Assembly (NCBI GenBank): GCA_934307065.1
Contig: CAKRCD010000019.1
Span: forward strand, 1-35,892
From: an uncultured Bariatricus sp.
Lineage (GTDB): Bacteria; Bacillota; Clostridia; Lachnospirales; Lachnospiraceae
Direction of reading: 5' to 3'
DNA: 35,892 nt
The position numbers and the translations under genes were made by a program. The notes beneath the pieces are model-generated. The model was not told the origin of the DNA. It saw only the letters and a list, made by a program, of their open reading frames with translations, and searched no databases. Below are positions 7,547 through 15,463 of the stretch, one piece after another; the first letter of the stretch is position 1, and every line of letters starts with the position of its first letter.

Positions 7547-10500
7547 CAACTGGGGCGGAATCGACCATCAGGTGATTCAGTTTCATGAGCATGTCAATTT
7601 GTTCAGTGGTAAAAGTGGTTCGGGGAAATCTACTGTTATGGATGCTATGCAGGTGGTGCTGTACGGAAGTGTCCGCAATGATTTCCTAAACAGGGCAGCA
7701 GATGACACCAAGAATAAACGTAGTGTGCTCAGCTATCTGCGCGGAGAACAGAAGGATGGTACGGCAAACCGTGAGAATCAGGACTTCTATTCTCAGATTG
7801 TATTGGAAATCAAGGACACGGGAAGTAATAATTATGTGTGTATCGGAACTGCATTTGAAGTGGCACGCGGTGACCAGGATTTGAAGAGATTTTGGTATTT
7901 CAGCCATGTGGGTCAATTCCCGGAGGATGAGTATTTATCGGAAAACCGGATTCCGTATTCCCATAGTGAACTAAACCGGCTTATCCGGGAGCGCTCAGAA
8001 GCGGATGTGAACAGAGGACATGCGAATCTGAACCGTATTTACCCATCTCAGGAGTCTTATATCAATACGTTAAATGACGTGATTTTCGGTTATGTGGATG
8101 CAGGGCGTTTTAAGACCATGCAGAAAAGTGCCATTGCTTTGCGTATGACAAATGGAACAGGTCAGTTTATCAAGGATTATATGTTTCCAAAGAGTAAGGA
8201 AGATACGATTTCTGCCCTCAGTGAGCAGTTAGCGGCTTACCGCGAGATCAAAGAACAGGTGGAAACCCTGGAAAAACAGATTGAATTGCTGGATGAGGTG
8301 CACGTTCATGACCGGGCCCTGACACAGGCAAAGTCAGACCAGATTCGGGCGGAATCACTACTGCGGATTCTGGATATGGAAAGTGTAAAAGCACATATTG
8401 ATTCTAATGAGAGAGATTTTGAAAATGTGCAGGCTGCTATGCATGAAATTAGAAGGCAGAAGGAAGAACTTCATACTCTTCTGGAAGAAAAACGAGATGC
8501 ATTGGCTAAGATACAAGCAGAACTCAAATCTTCGGAGCTGGAACAAAAGAAAGAAAAGCTGGAGGATTTGAATAAAATCATTCAGTCCTGCAGCAATGAG
8601 GCGGCAGACTGGCGCAAGCTGGTAAAGGATTTAAAGGCCTGGGAAGATACAGAAGGAATCAGTGACTATCTCAGCAATCCGCTTTATAATCTGTTAGATG
8701 AGTTTGACACGCAGGAGATTACAGAAGAGCTGTTTGAAAAATTAAAACGAATGCTGAACGATACTTATGAGTCTATTATAGAAGAGCTTGATGAAGTGAA
8801 GCAGAATTATAAAGAGATACAGACGGAGTATCAGGAAAAGCAGGACATTTTAAAGGATTTAAAGAGTGATAAAAAGCATTATAAGAAAGAATTGAAAGAT
8901 GCCAGGAGGCGGTTAGAGAGCGAGTTGTCTAATCGCTATGGAAGAACGATTCATGTAGAGGTGCTTGCGGATTTATTTGATATTACAGACGAGGACTGGC
9001 GAAATGCGATTGAAGGGCGTCTGGGAAGAATCAAATTCGGTTTGGTAGTAGAACCTCGTTACGCGTTGGATGCTGCAAAGATTTTCCGCCAGATGAAGAA
9101 GGAAGAATACGAGACGGTGGATTTAATTAATACCGCAGCCATCTTACGTGATAAGCCGGAGGCAGACAGGGATACTTTATATGAGGCTGTCACAACGGAG
9201 ATTCCATATGTGGATTTGTGTCTGAAACGGTATCTTGGCCGCATTTGTAAGTGTGAAAATGTGGAAGAACTGAACGAAGTAAAAGACGGAGTTACGAAGG
9301 ATTGCTATTCTTACAGTAACTATATGTTCCGCCATTTGAGACAGAAGGATTATAAATATGCCAGTATTGGCAAGAAAATATCCCAGAAACAGATTCGGGA
9401 ACTGGAAGAGGAGTCATTTAAGCTGAGTGAAGAACTGATTTCCATAAGTCAGGAAATCTCTACTTTGCAGCAGGTAAATGACCTGGAGCGTCTGCAAAGA
9501 TATGAGTATGAGAAGGTGCTTCGTCTGTCTAAAGCGGGGGAAGAACTGAAGAAACGCAATCGGGAAGCCGATAAGCTTCAGGCAGAAATCCGGGAATTGG
9601 AACAAGGGACTTATATTATATATTTGAAAGAGCAGGAGCAGGAACTTCAGCAGAGCATTCACACAATGGATGTGACTTCGGACCAGCTTTCAGAAAAAAA
9701 TGGTCTGCTATTACAGCAGCAAGGAAGACTGGAAATTGAGATTCGTGACGGAAAGAAACGTCTGGAAGAATTACAGCTTGGCTTTGTTCCAAATCAGGAA
9801 TTGCTTGAGGAGGCGCAGCAGGCTTACCGGAATGGACAGGCGAATGAATGCAGGAAGAAGCAAAAGCAGGCTCTGGATGAAGCAAAGAAGACAGAAGAAC
9901 AAGAGCAGGAACTTCGTGGAACAGCCAGGGCAAAATTCAACCGTGCATTTCCATCTTATGATTTTGGCGGTATGGAGCAGGAAAATACAGTTTACGATGA
10001 ACTTTTAGAACGATTCCGCAAGAATTTTGAGCCAGAATACAAGGCACAGTTTGACAAGCAGTATAGACTGGTTTACCAGATGCTCCGTGAAAATGTCATT
10101 GCAACGATTCATGGCGAGATTAAGGCTGCGAAACGTCACCGCCGGGAGATTAATGCCATGCTCGCGAAGATTCGATTCTCGGACAGCATTTACCAGATTG
10201 ATATTCTTCCAACAGATGATGAGAATCGCCAGTTCTATGAAATGCTGACGGCAGAGGAACTGGACACCAAGGTAATCGATACTGAGATGGATGGGCAGCT
10301 CAGCTTTGGAGAGGATTTGTTTTATCAAAAATACGAAATGCAGATTCAGCGTCTGACTGACAAATTCATGCCGCCAAGAGAAGAAGACCAGACCGTGCGT
10401 GCGGCATACAAGAAGGATATGGAGAAATATGCGGATTACCGCACTTATCTGAAATTCAGTATGTATGAGCAGGCAGTGGATGCAGATGGAAATGTAAAGA

Positions 10501-10901
10501 AGAATTATGTAGATGATATGGCAGGGCGTGATTCGGGCGGAGAAGGTCAGAATCCGAAATATGTTGCCCTGCTTGCCGGATTTGCTATGCTCTATAATCA
10601 GCAGAGCAACCGGGAATCCAAGATTCGTCTGGTAATGCTTGACGAAGCATTTTCCAAGATGGATAAAGAGCGGAGTGAGGTCTGCCTACATTATGCAAGA
10701 CAGCTTGGACTTCAGCTTGTAGTCTGCGTTCCGGATGAAAGACTGCAGTCATTGATTCGCAATGTAGACTGCGTTTATGCATTCCGGAGAGCGAACAACC
10801 GGATTTCTATGATACATATTGATAAAGGACAGTATTTTCAGATGATAGAGGGGAATGCCATTGAAAACAAAAGTGACGCTGGCTCGTTGGCTCATCGATA
10901 A
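7500..10901 (+). CDS. jetC: Wadjet defence protein JetC (SMC/MukB-like ATPase)
   Basis: An 1133-residue SMC-type ATPase, the DNA-translocating motor of Wadjet. The N-terminal head carries a Walker A GKSGSGKST at residues 37-45. Two long coiled-coil stretches (about 230-470 and 600-870, heavy in Glu/Lys/Gln/Leu) flank a globular hinge-like part near 480-590. The C-terminal head has the signature DSGGEGQ near 1011 and Walker B LVMLDE with catalytic Glu near 1049. The head-coil-hinge-coil-head order and the length fit MukB/JetC rather than Rad50/SbcC, since no zinc-hook CxxC is seen. The start at 7500 is backed by GAGGAGG 9 nt upstream and overlaps jetB by 47 nt. Its end overlaps jetD. Confidence 0.93.
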   Translation: MKREQSKKIFTRMLINNWGGIDHQVIQFHEHVNLFSGKSGSGKSTVMDAMQVVLYGSVRNDFLNRAADDTKNKRSVLSYLRGEQKDGTANRENQDFYSQIVLEIKDTGSNNYVCIGTAFEVARGDQDLKRFWYFSHVGQFPEDEYLSENRIPYSHSELNRLIRERSEADVNRGHANLNRIYPSQESYINTLNDVIFGYVDAGRFKTMQKSAIALRMTNGTGQFIKDYMFPKSKEDTISALSEQLAAYREIKEQVETLEKQIELLDEVHVHDRALTQAKSDQIRAESLLRILDMESVKAHIDSNERDFENVQAAMHEIRRQKEELHTLLEEKRDALAKIQAELKSSELEQKKEKLEDLNKIIQSCSNEAADWRKLVKDLKAWEDTEGISDYLSNPLYNLLDEFDTQEITEELFEKLKRMLNDTYESIIEELDEVKQNYKEIQTEYQEKQDILKDLKSDKKHYKKELKDARRRLESELSNRYGRTIHVEVLADLFDITDEDWRNAIEGRLGRIKFGLVVEPRYALDAAKIFRQMKKEEYETVDLINTAAILRDKPEADRDTLYEAVTTEIPYVDLCLKRYLGRICKCENVEELNEVKDGVTKDCYSYSNYMFRHLRQKDYKYASIGKKISQKQIRELEEESFKLSEELISISQEISTLQQVNDLERLQRYEYEKVLRLSKAGEELKKRNREADKLQAEIRELEQGTYIIYLKEQEQELQQSIHTMDVTSDQLSEKNGLLLQQQGRLEIEIRDGKKRLEELQLGFVPNQELLEEAQQAYRNGQANECRKKQKQALDEAKKTEEQEQELRGTARAKFNRAFPSYDFGGMEQENTVYDELLERFRKNFEPEYKAQFDKQYRLVYQMLRENVIATIHGEIKAAKRHRREINAMLAKIRFSDSIYQIDILPTDDENRQFYEMLTAEELDTKVIDTEMDGQLSFGEDLFYQKYEMQIQRLTDKFMPPREEDQTVRAAYKKDMEKYADYRTYLKFSMYEQAVDADGNVKKNYVDDMAGRDSGGEGQNPKYVALLAGFAMLYNQQSNRESKIRLVMLDEAFSKMDKERSEVCLHYARQLGLQLVVCVPDERLQSLIRNVDCVYAFRRANNRISMIHIDKGQYFQMIEGNAIENKSDAGSLAHR

Positions 10902-12051
10902 GACAAATAGTGAAGCATACCGCGCAGGAAAATTAACAGGGCAGAAGCATCCAAAAGTAGTAAAAGAACTGATTGAAGCGGTTGGCGGAATGCAGCCGCT
11001 TCTGAAACAGGCAAAGGAACTGGAGGAAGAACCTCTGCTTGGAAAAGCCGGAAAGTTCAGCGTGGACTGGCGGGATATGGGTGGCGATATTAAGAAACTC
11101 ACTTATGATGTTTCCATTATTCCGGAGCTTTGCATGCGGGAAGGAATGAAAGATCCAAGAGAACATCAACTGGATTTGATAGAGCAGGTAGACAGATGGA
11201 AAGCCGAAGTGTCTGAATGCGAGTGGATTCTGTCTTATTATGAGAAAATGCTGGACAAACTGAAAAGTGGAAAAATTGTTCGGGATGCAGAAGATGAACT
11301 GCTGTTTTCATGTCTGAACTATATTGTCAGGTTACATGATGATGTCTGGGAGCGGAAGTTGAGTTCCGATGTGTTTCATAATTCTAAAAAATTCAAGAAG
11401 GAGTATCAATCACGAATAGCTACCATACTCAGAAATCATTCGCCATATTATATCGATGGGATGAGTGATGATGAATTATTGGCAATGCACAGGGTTCATT
11501 CCTATGCACAGACCTTGGAATGGAAAGGGGCAGTGCAATATCTGACAGATGGGGAATATCTTGTAGATACTTCAAATATGCCTTATGGTACAATCCTTAA
11601 TTCACAGACATTAGAACATTCGATTCCATCTAACGCTTCTGGATGTAAGCGGATTATGACGATTGAAAATAAAGCCAATTACGAAGATATGACATATTCG
11701 GAGGATACCATTTACATTTTCTGTCATGGATTCTTCACGCCAAAAGAGGTTCGTTTTTTGAAAAAATTGGCAGAGCTTGTAGATTCAGACTGCGAATTTC
11801 TGCACTGGGGCGATATGGATTTTGGCGGGATAAGTATTTTCCTGTTCAATCAGGCGAAGGTATTTCCCAAATTAAAGCCTTACAAGATGGACGTAGAAGC
11901 ATTTAAAGAGGCATTGGAGGCAGGTGCAGGAATGCCATTGGAAGAAAGCACAAGAAAGAAATTAGAAGCGAAAGATGCAGGAATCTTGATAGAGTTAAAG
12001 GATATGATACTGGAAACAGGAAAAGTGGTGGAACAAGAAACATTTATATAG
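10861..12051 (+). CDS. jetD: Wadjet defence protein JetD (Toprim-type nuclease subunit)
   Basis: A 396-residue protein when started at TTG 10861, the codon best spaced from the GAGGGG site; an in-frame ATG two codons earlier (10855) sits only 1 nt from that site. The N-terminal half is a winged-helix/CAP-like DNA-binding region. The C-terminal half is a Toprim domain with the glutamate in IMTIENKANY (about 269) and the metal-binding pair in HWGDMDFGGIS (Asp318, Asp320), as in topoisomerase VI subunit A. In Wadjet this subunit makes the double-strand cut after loop extrusion stalls on circular DNA. It overlaps jetC by 41 nt, is the last gene of the operon, and a terminator follows 47 nt later. 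Confidence 0.9.
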   Translation: MKTKVTLARWLIDKTNSEAYRAGKLTGQKHPKVVKELIEAVGGMQPLLKQAKELEEEPLLGKAGKFSVDWRDMGGDIKKLTYDVSIIPELCMREGMKDPREHQLDLIEQVDRWKAEVSECEWILSYYEKMLDKLKSGKIVRDAEDELLFSCLNYIVRLHDDVWERKLSSDVFHNSKKFKKEYQSRIATILRNHSPYYIDGMSDDELLAMHRVHSYAQTLEWKGAVQYLTDGEYLVDTSNMPYGTILNSQTLEHSIPSNASGCKRIMTIENKANYEDMTYSEDTIYIFCHGFFTPKEVRFLKKLAELVDSDCEFLHWGDMDFGGISIFLFNQAKVFPKLKPYKMDVEAFKEALEAGAGMPLEESTRKKLEAKDAGILIELKDMILETGKVVEQETFI

Positions 12052-12098
12052 CAAGAAGGAAATAGAAATTTGAGTGACATAGATAAGGAGATGACGAG

Positions 12099-12136
12099 AA
12101 GGAGAAACGGATGATGAAGTTCGTTTCTCCTTTTTT
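12099..12136 (+). terminator. Intrinsic terminator of the Wadjet operon
   Basis: AAGGAGAAACG and CGTTTCTCCTT form an 11-bp perfect stem around a 12-nt loop, followed by a T run (six T in TTTTTTG). It lies 47 nt after the jetD stop. Confidence 0.9.
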
Positions 12137-12217
12137 GTATGTTCAGTAATAAGGCTGATATTTTTGTGCGTAAATTTACAAATAAATAATTTAAAAATAA
12201 ATGGTAATAATATTAAT

Positions 12218-12304
12218 TGCCAAAATGCCGAAAAATAAAATGCCAAAAAACCGAAAAAACAGATGCCAAAATGCCGAAAAATAAATTGCCAAAATGCCGA
12301 ATTT
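12218..12304. repeat. 23-bp tandem direct repeat, four units (last one partial)
   Basis: Units start at 12218, 12241, 12264 and 12287, exactly 23 bp apart. Units 1 and 3 differ at one base, unit 2 is diverged, and unit 4 breaks off after 18 bases. Each full unit holds TGCCAAAATGCCGAAAAATA, with TGCC itself repeated at 8-bp distance. The array ends 31 bp before the DUF4143 ATPase start. There are no spacers of unique sequence, so it is not CRISPR. A period of about two helical turns would place bound proteins on one face of the DNA, so operators or iterons are possible. Confidence 0.85.
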
Positions 12305-12334
12305 GAAATATAGTATATTTGAGGTGACAAATCA

Positions 12335-13609
12335 ATGAAAAAATATAGAATTCGTATAGTTGATGAAATGTTGAAGGATAAACTAGAAGCAAAAGGAGCA
12401 GTTGTTATTGAAGGACCAAAGTGGTGTGGAAAAACGACAACTGCCATGCAGGTCGCAGGAAGTATATTGAGAATGGACGAACCAAGTAAAAGAGAGACGA
12501 ATATTCAAATGTCTGAAATAGCTCCAGAAAGGTTATTAAAAGGTAAAACACCAAGACTTATTGATGAATGGCAGATTGCACCAAAATTATGGGATGCAAC
12601 GAGATATGAAGTAGATATACGTGGTGAAGAAGGGCAATTTATATTAACGGGTTCCGCGGTTCCTGTTGACTCAGATGATATTACACATTCAGGAACAGGA
12701 CGTTTTACATGGTTAATGATGAGACCGATGTCTCTGTTTGAATCAGGGGAGTCCTCAGGAGAAGTAAGTTTGGAAAATCTTTTCTGTAGTCCGGAAACAA
12801 TACAGGGAATTAATAATTTGGATATAGATAGTCTTGCTTTTTTGATTTGTAGAGGCGGATGGCCTCATGCTGTCGGGATGAAAGAGAAAGTATCGTTGAT
12901 GCAAGCAGAGGATTATTATGAAGCGGTGGTTAAATCAGATATAAACAGAGCGGACGGTGTTAGTAAAAATCCTGAAAGAGTGAAAAGATTAATGAGGTCT
13001 TTTGCAAGAAATCAAGGAGCTCAGATTACAAATACTTTATTACGAGATGACATTATTGCAAACGACACAGAATCATTAAATGAGGATACAATAGCATCGT
13101 ATATTAATGCATTAAAAAAAATATTTGTTATCGAAGATATGCCGGCATGGAATCCAAATTTGAGGTCAAAAACATCCATTAGGACATCTGATACAAGATA
13201 TTATATTGATCCTTCGATTGCAGTAGCAGCTTTGGGTATAGGACCACAGGATTTGCTTAATGATTTGAATACAATGGGTTTGTTATTTGAAACTATGTGT
13301 GTGAGGGATCTTCGGGTATATGCAGAAAGAATTGGCGGAAATGTATTGCATTATAGAGATAAATCAGGATTGGAATGTGATACAGTGATTCATCTTAAAA
13401 ATGGTAAATATGGTCTGGCTGAAATAAAACTTGGAGGCCAAAAGTTAATAGAGGAAGGAGCAGCAAATTTAAAATCATTAGCAAATAAAATAGATACATC
13501 CAAAATGCCAGCTCCGTCATTTTTAATGATTGTTGTTGGTGCAGGAGAGTTTGCGTATAGGAGAGAAGATGGAATATACATTGTACCAATAGGATGTTTG
13601 AAAAACTAA
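12335..13609 (+). CDS. AAA-type ATP-binding protein with DUF4143 C-terminal domain
   Basis: A 424-residue protein of the widespread AAA_14/DUF4143 family, whose cellular role is not settled. Walker A is GPKWCGKT at residues 27-34, Walker B is RLIDEWQ (Asp77, Glu78), and a sensor-like ILTGSAVP follows near 107. The C-terminal domain contains DKSGLECDTVIHLKNGKYGL followed by AEIKLG, a PD-(D/E)xK-like core (Asp...Glu-x-Lys) suggesting a nuclease-like fold. GAGGTGAC lies 8 nt before the ATG. The gene is visibly more A+T-rich than the Wadjet genes and stands alone behind its own repeat array, which suggests separate acquisition. These genes are often found in many copies in gut anaerobes. Confidence 0.85.
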   Translation: MKKYRIRIVDEMLKDKLEAKGAVVIEGPKWCGKTTTAMQVAGSILRMDEPSKRETNIQMSEIAPERLLKGKTPRLIDEWQIAPKLWDATRYEVDIRGEEGQFILTGSAVPVDSDDITHSGTGRFTWLMMRPMSLFESGESSGEVSLENLFCSPETIQGINNLDIDSLAFLICRGGWPHAVGMKEKVSLMQAEDYYEAVVKSDINRADGVSKNPERVKRLMRSFARNQGAQITNTLLRDDIIANDTESLNEDTIASYINALKKIFVIEDMPAWNPNLRSKTSIRTSDTRYYIDPSIAVAALGIGPQDLLNDLNTMGLLFETMCVRDLRVYAERIGGNVLHYRDKSGLECDTVIHLKNGKYGLAEIKLGGQKLIEEGAANLKSLANKIDTSKMPAPSFLMIVVGAGEFAYRREDGIYIVPIGCLKN

Positions 13610-13637
13610 TTTGATGTTAAAACAGGAGTAATTTGTT

Positions 13638-14048
13638 ATGATTAAGCAGATAGTAAAAGGGAAGAAGATATTTTCAAGAAAAGCGCAACCTGCTACAACA
13701 TCTGACAGACAGGTTGTAACAGATCTTTTAGATACACTTAAAGCAAACAGAGAAATATGTGTTGGTATGGCTGCAAATATGATAGGTGTAAATAAGGCAA
13801 TTATTGCAGTATCGGTAGGTCCATTCCAGTTTGCAATGATTAATCCGGTAATCACAAAAAAGAGCGGTGCGTATCAGGCACAGGAAGGCTGTCTGTCACT
13901 TGATGGAGTCAGAGAAACTGTCAGATATGAAGAAATAGAAGTGGATTATCTTGACCAGAATTTTAAACCGCAGCATGGGGTATATTCAGGATGGACTGCC
14001 CAGATTATACAGCATGAGGTGGACCATTGTAATGGGATAGTGATTTAA
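13638..14048 (+). CDS. Peptide deformylase family protein with altered motif I
   Basis: A 136-residue peptide deformylase homologue. Motif II EGCLSL and motif III QHEVDHCNG carry the Cys and the two His ligands of the metal and the catalytic Glu. Motif I, normally GLAAPQ, reads GMAANM, so the conserved glutamine that stabilises the tetrahedral intermediate is a methionine. The protein is also short, ending only a few residues after motif III. Deformylases remove the formyl group from new proteins. This one may be a divergent paralogue with reduced activity or another N-formyl substrate, and a canonical def gene would be expected elsewhere. It starts 28 nt after the DUF4143 gene behind AGGAG, so the two may be co-transcribed. 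Confidence 0.85.
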   Translation: MIKQIVKGKKIFSRKAQPATTSDRQVVTDLLDTLKANREICVGMAANMIGVNKAIIAVSVGPFQFAMINPVITKKSGAYQAQEGCLSLDGVRETVRYEEIEVDYLDQNFKPQHGVYSGWTAQIIQHEVDHCNGIVI

Positions 14049-14120
14049 AGGAACACAGAGATTCTTTTACAGTTGAGGGATTAGAGTGTTGAAGTAGAGG
14101 GTAAAAAATGCTTAGAATAG

Positions 14121-14216
14121 ATGTTCCAGCAGCAGACCGGCATGAATGCGCATATTACGAAGCCGATTGATGCGAATAAATTGAAATCATGCATGGCGAG
14201 ATTAATTTCAAACTAA
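14121..14216 (+). pseudogene. Remnant of a response-regulator receiver domain (C-terminal end)
   Basis: A 31-codon frame reads GMNAHITKPIDANKLKSCMA and then RLISN-stop. This is the last strand and helix of a CheY-like receiver domain, with the conserved Lys-Pro after beta-5 (HITKP). The upstream part, including the phosphorylated Asp, is absent. There is no usable ribosome binding site, and a stop lies just before in frame. It is probably the end of a deleted hybrid histidine kinase or response regulator. The flanks (14049-14120 and 14217-14357) hold no other recognisable gene. Confidence 0.6.
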
Positions 14217-14357
14217 AATATGCCGGAGAATAGTTATGAAAATAGGAATACAAAAACGAAATACAAAACTTTAAATATTGTAATCAGGTGGTGATTATAT
14301 AGGACACCTTATCGTGTACTCTGTTCTTATCAAAGAAAGAAAAGGAGCAGAAGTACA

Positions 14358-14459
14358 ATGAAAGGATATAACACAGAAAATGGTTACATGGGATATGTTG
14401 GCGATGAATATCAGTTATTTGCAAGTGAAGCTGATTATCGTGAATGGATGGAAGACTAG
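14358..14459 (+). CDS. 33-residue acidic microprotein
   Basis: A 33-residue ORF starting MKGYNTENGYMGYVGDEYQL and ending YREWMED. It is preceded by AAAGGAG 9 nt before the ATG and followed within 25 nt by a strong terminator, so it has the layout of a real small gene. It is acidic, rich in Tyr and Gly, with no hydrophobic helix, so probably a soluble cytoplasmic peptide. The composition and spacing resemble short conserved orphan proteins that I believe occur in Lachnospiraceae, but no function is known to me. Its own promoter is not clear. Confidence 0.6.
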   Translation: MKGYNTENGYMGYVGDEYQLFASEADYREWMED

Positions 14460-14481
14460 AAAGAGTAAAAGTGTAGTAAGT

Positions 14482-14526
14482 AAAAGCCGCAGGTATTGTA
14501 AAGAAAACAATATCGGCGGCTTTTGT
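14482..14526 (+). terminator. Terminator after the microprotein gene (possibly bidirectional)
   Basis: AAAAGCCGC and GCGGCTTTT form a 9-bp stem, extended by partial pairing of TATTGT with ACAATA inside. The right arm ends in the T run on the plus strand, and the left arm gives a weaker T run on the minus strand. No other terminator is evident after thiM, so the hairpin may also serve the minus-strand thiamine operon. Confidence 0.75.
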
Positions 14527-14536
14527 ATATATGTAG

Positions 14537-14559
14537 GCAATGAGCCAAAGTCCATGTTT
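14537..14559. repeat. Copy 1 of a dispersed short repeat
   Basis: These 23 bases match 35833-35855 at 20 of 23 positions (all differences are transitions); the common core is GAGCCAAAGTCC. Each copy is followed by imperfectly complementary sequence (here CATG...CATGG), giving a weak hairpin. Confidence 0.55.
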
Positions 14560-14610
14560 ATATGAAATCATGGTTATTGCTGGGGTAAACGATTTATGGT
14601 ACTGTGGTGA

Positions 14611-15462
14611 TTACAGAATTTCAACCCTAAGGTCAGCGAGCAATTCGTCTGTCTTCATAAGTGAAACGGCATCAATCAGTTTCATCCGAAAGGTCATGGT
14701 GCCTCCTTTGCATTGATGTGTGCGACTGGCGGCAAGTTCTCCTGCAAATCCCATAAATACACAGCAGGAAGCTGCACTTTCCAGTAAAGTCGCCTGAGAG
14801 CATTCGTGGGAAGCCACTGCTCCGAGAAATGCACCAAGCAGGCAGGAGGACATACATCCTGAACCGGTAATTTTTGCCATTAGAGAGTCTCCGTTGTGAC
14901 AAAGGTATGTAGTTACTCCATCCGTGATGATATCGGTTTCGCCTGACGCAATTACAATTATCTGCTCCGCAGACGCATAGGCTTTTAAATCTGAGATAAA
15001 TGCATCCCAGTTGATTTTACCAGAATCTTCCGGTGCGGCATCTACTCCGGCTGCCGTTTTTTGATTCTGGATCAAAGCGCGGATTTCCGAATAATTTCCA
15101 CGGATACAGGTGGGATGCAGGGCATGAATCAGAGAGATGCATTGTGTTCTCCGATAAGAAGAACCTGCCACTCCCACAGGGTCAATCACAATGGGATGTC
15201 CTAATTCTTTTGCCCGGTATCCGGCTGCAAGCATTGCTTCATAATCTGCGATTGCACCCATATTGCACACCAGAGCGGAAGTACCTTCTGTAATCTCAGC
15301 CACTTCAAGTGGATGATGTGCCATCACAGGAGAAGCACCAATTGCAAGCAGAATATTTGCACAGTCATTAACTGTCACTGCATTGGTAATGCAGTGGATG
15401 ACAGGGTGCTGCTTTCGGATTTTTGTATAAAATTGATCCACATGAAGTGACTTCATTTCCAT
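14611..15462 (-). CDS. thiM: Hydroxyethylthiazole kinase ThiM
   Basis: A 283-residue ribokinase-like enzyme that phosphorylates 4-methyl-5-(2-hydroxyethyl)thiazole with ATP for thiamine salvage. Typical segments are HCITNAVTVNDCANILLAIG (N-terminal substrate site), then ASPVMAHHP, DPVGVAGSSYRR, RGNYSEI and the anion-hole/catalytic loop TGSGCMSSCLLGAF near residues 198-211. Length is slightly above the family's usual 260-275. The gene begins 1 nt after the thiW stop, with AAGGAAGG inside the thiW tail as its binding site, so translation is coupled. It is the last gene of the salvage operon and acts on the thiazole that ThiW probably imports. Confidence 0.95.
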   Translation of the reverse strand: MEMKSLHVDQFYTKIRKQHPVIHCITNAVTVNDCANILLAIGASPVMAHHPLEVAEITEGTSALVCNMGAIADYEAMLAAGYRAKELGHPIVIDPVGVAGSSYRRTQCISLIHALHPTCIRGNYSEIRALIQNQKTAAGVDAAPEDSGKINWDAFISDLKAYASAEQIIVIASGETDIITDGVTTYLCHNGDSLMAKITGSGCMSSCLLGAFLGAVASHECSQATLLESAASCCVFMGFAGELAASRTHQCKGGTMTFRMKLIDAVSLMKTDELLADLRVEIL

Positions 15463-15463
15463 C

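Noticed and set aside
12218..12304. CRISPR array
   Set aside because: The units are contiguous at 23 bp with no unique spacers, and no cas genes are near.
11995..12447. Minus-strand frame of 150 codons rich in Phe/Leu
   Set aside because: It runs across the jetD end, the Wadjet terminator, the 23-bp repeat and the start of the ATPase gene; its repeated FWQ/HFG-like text is the translated tandem repeat and it has no ribosome binding site.
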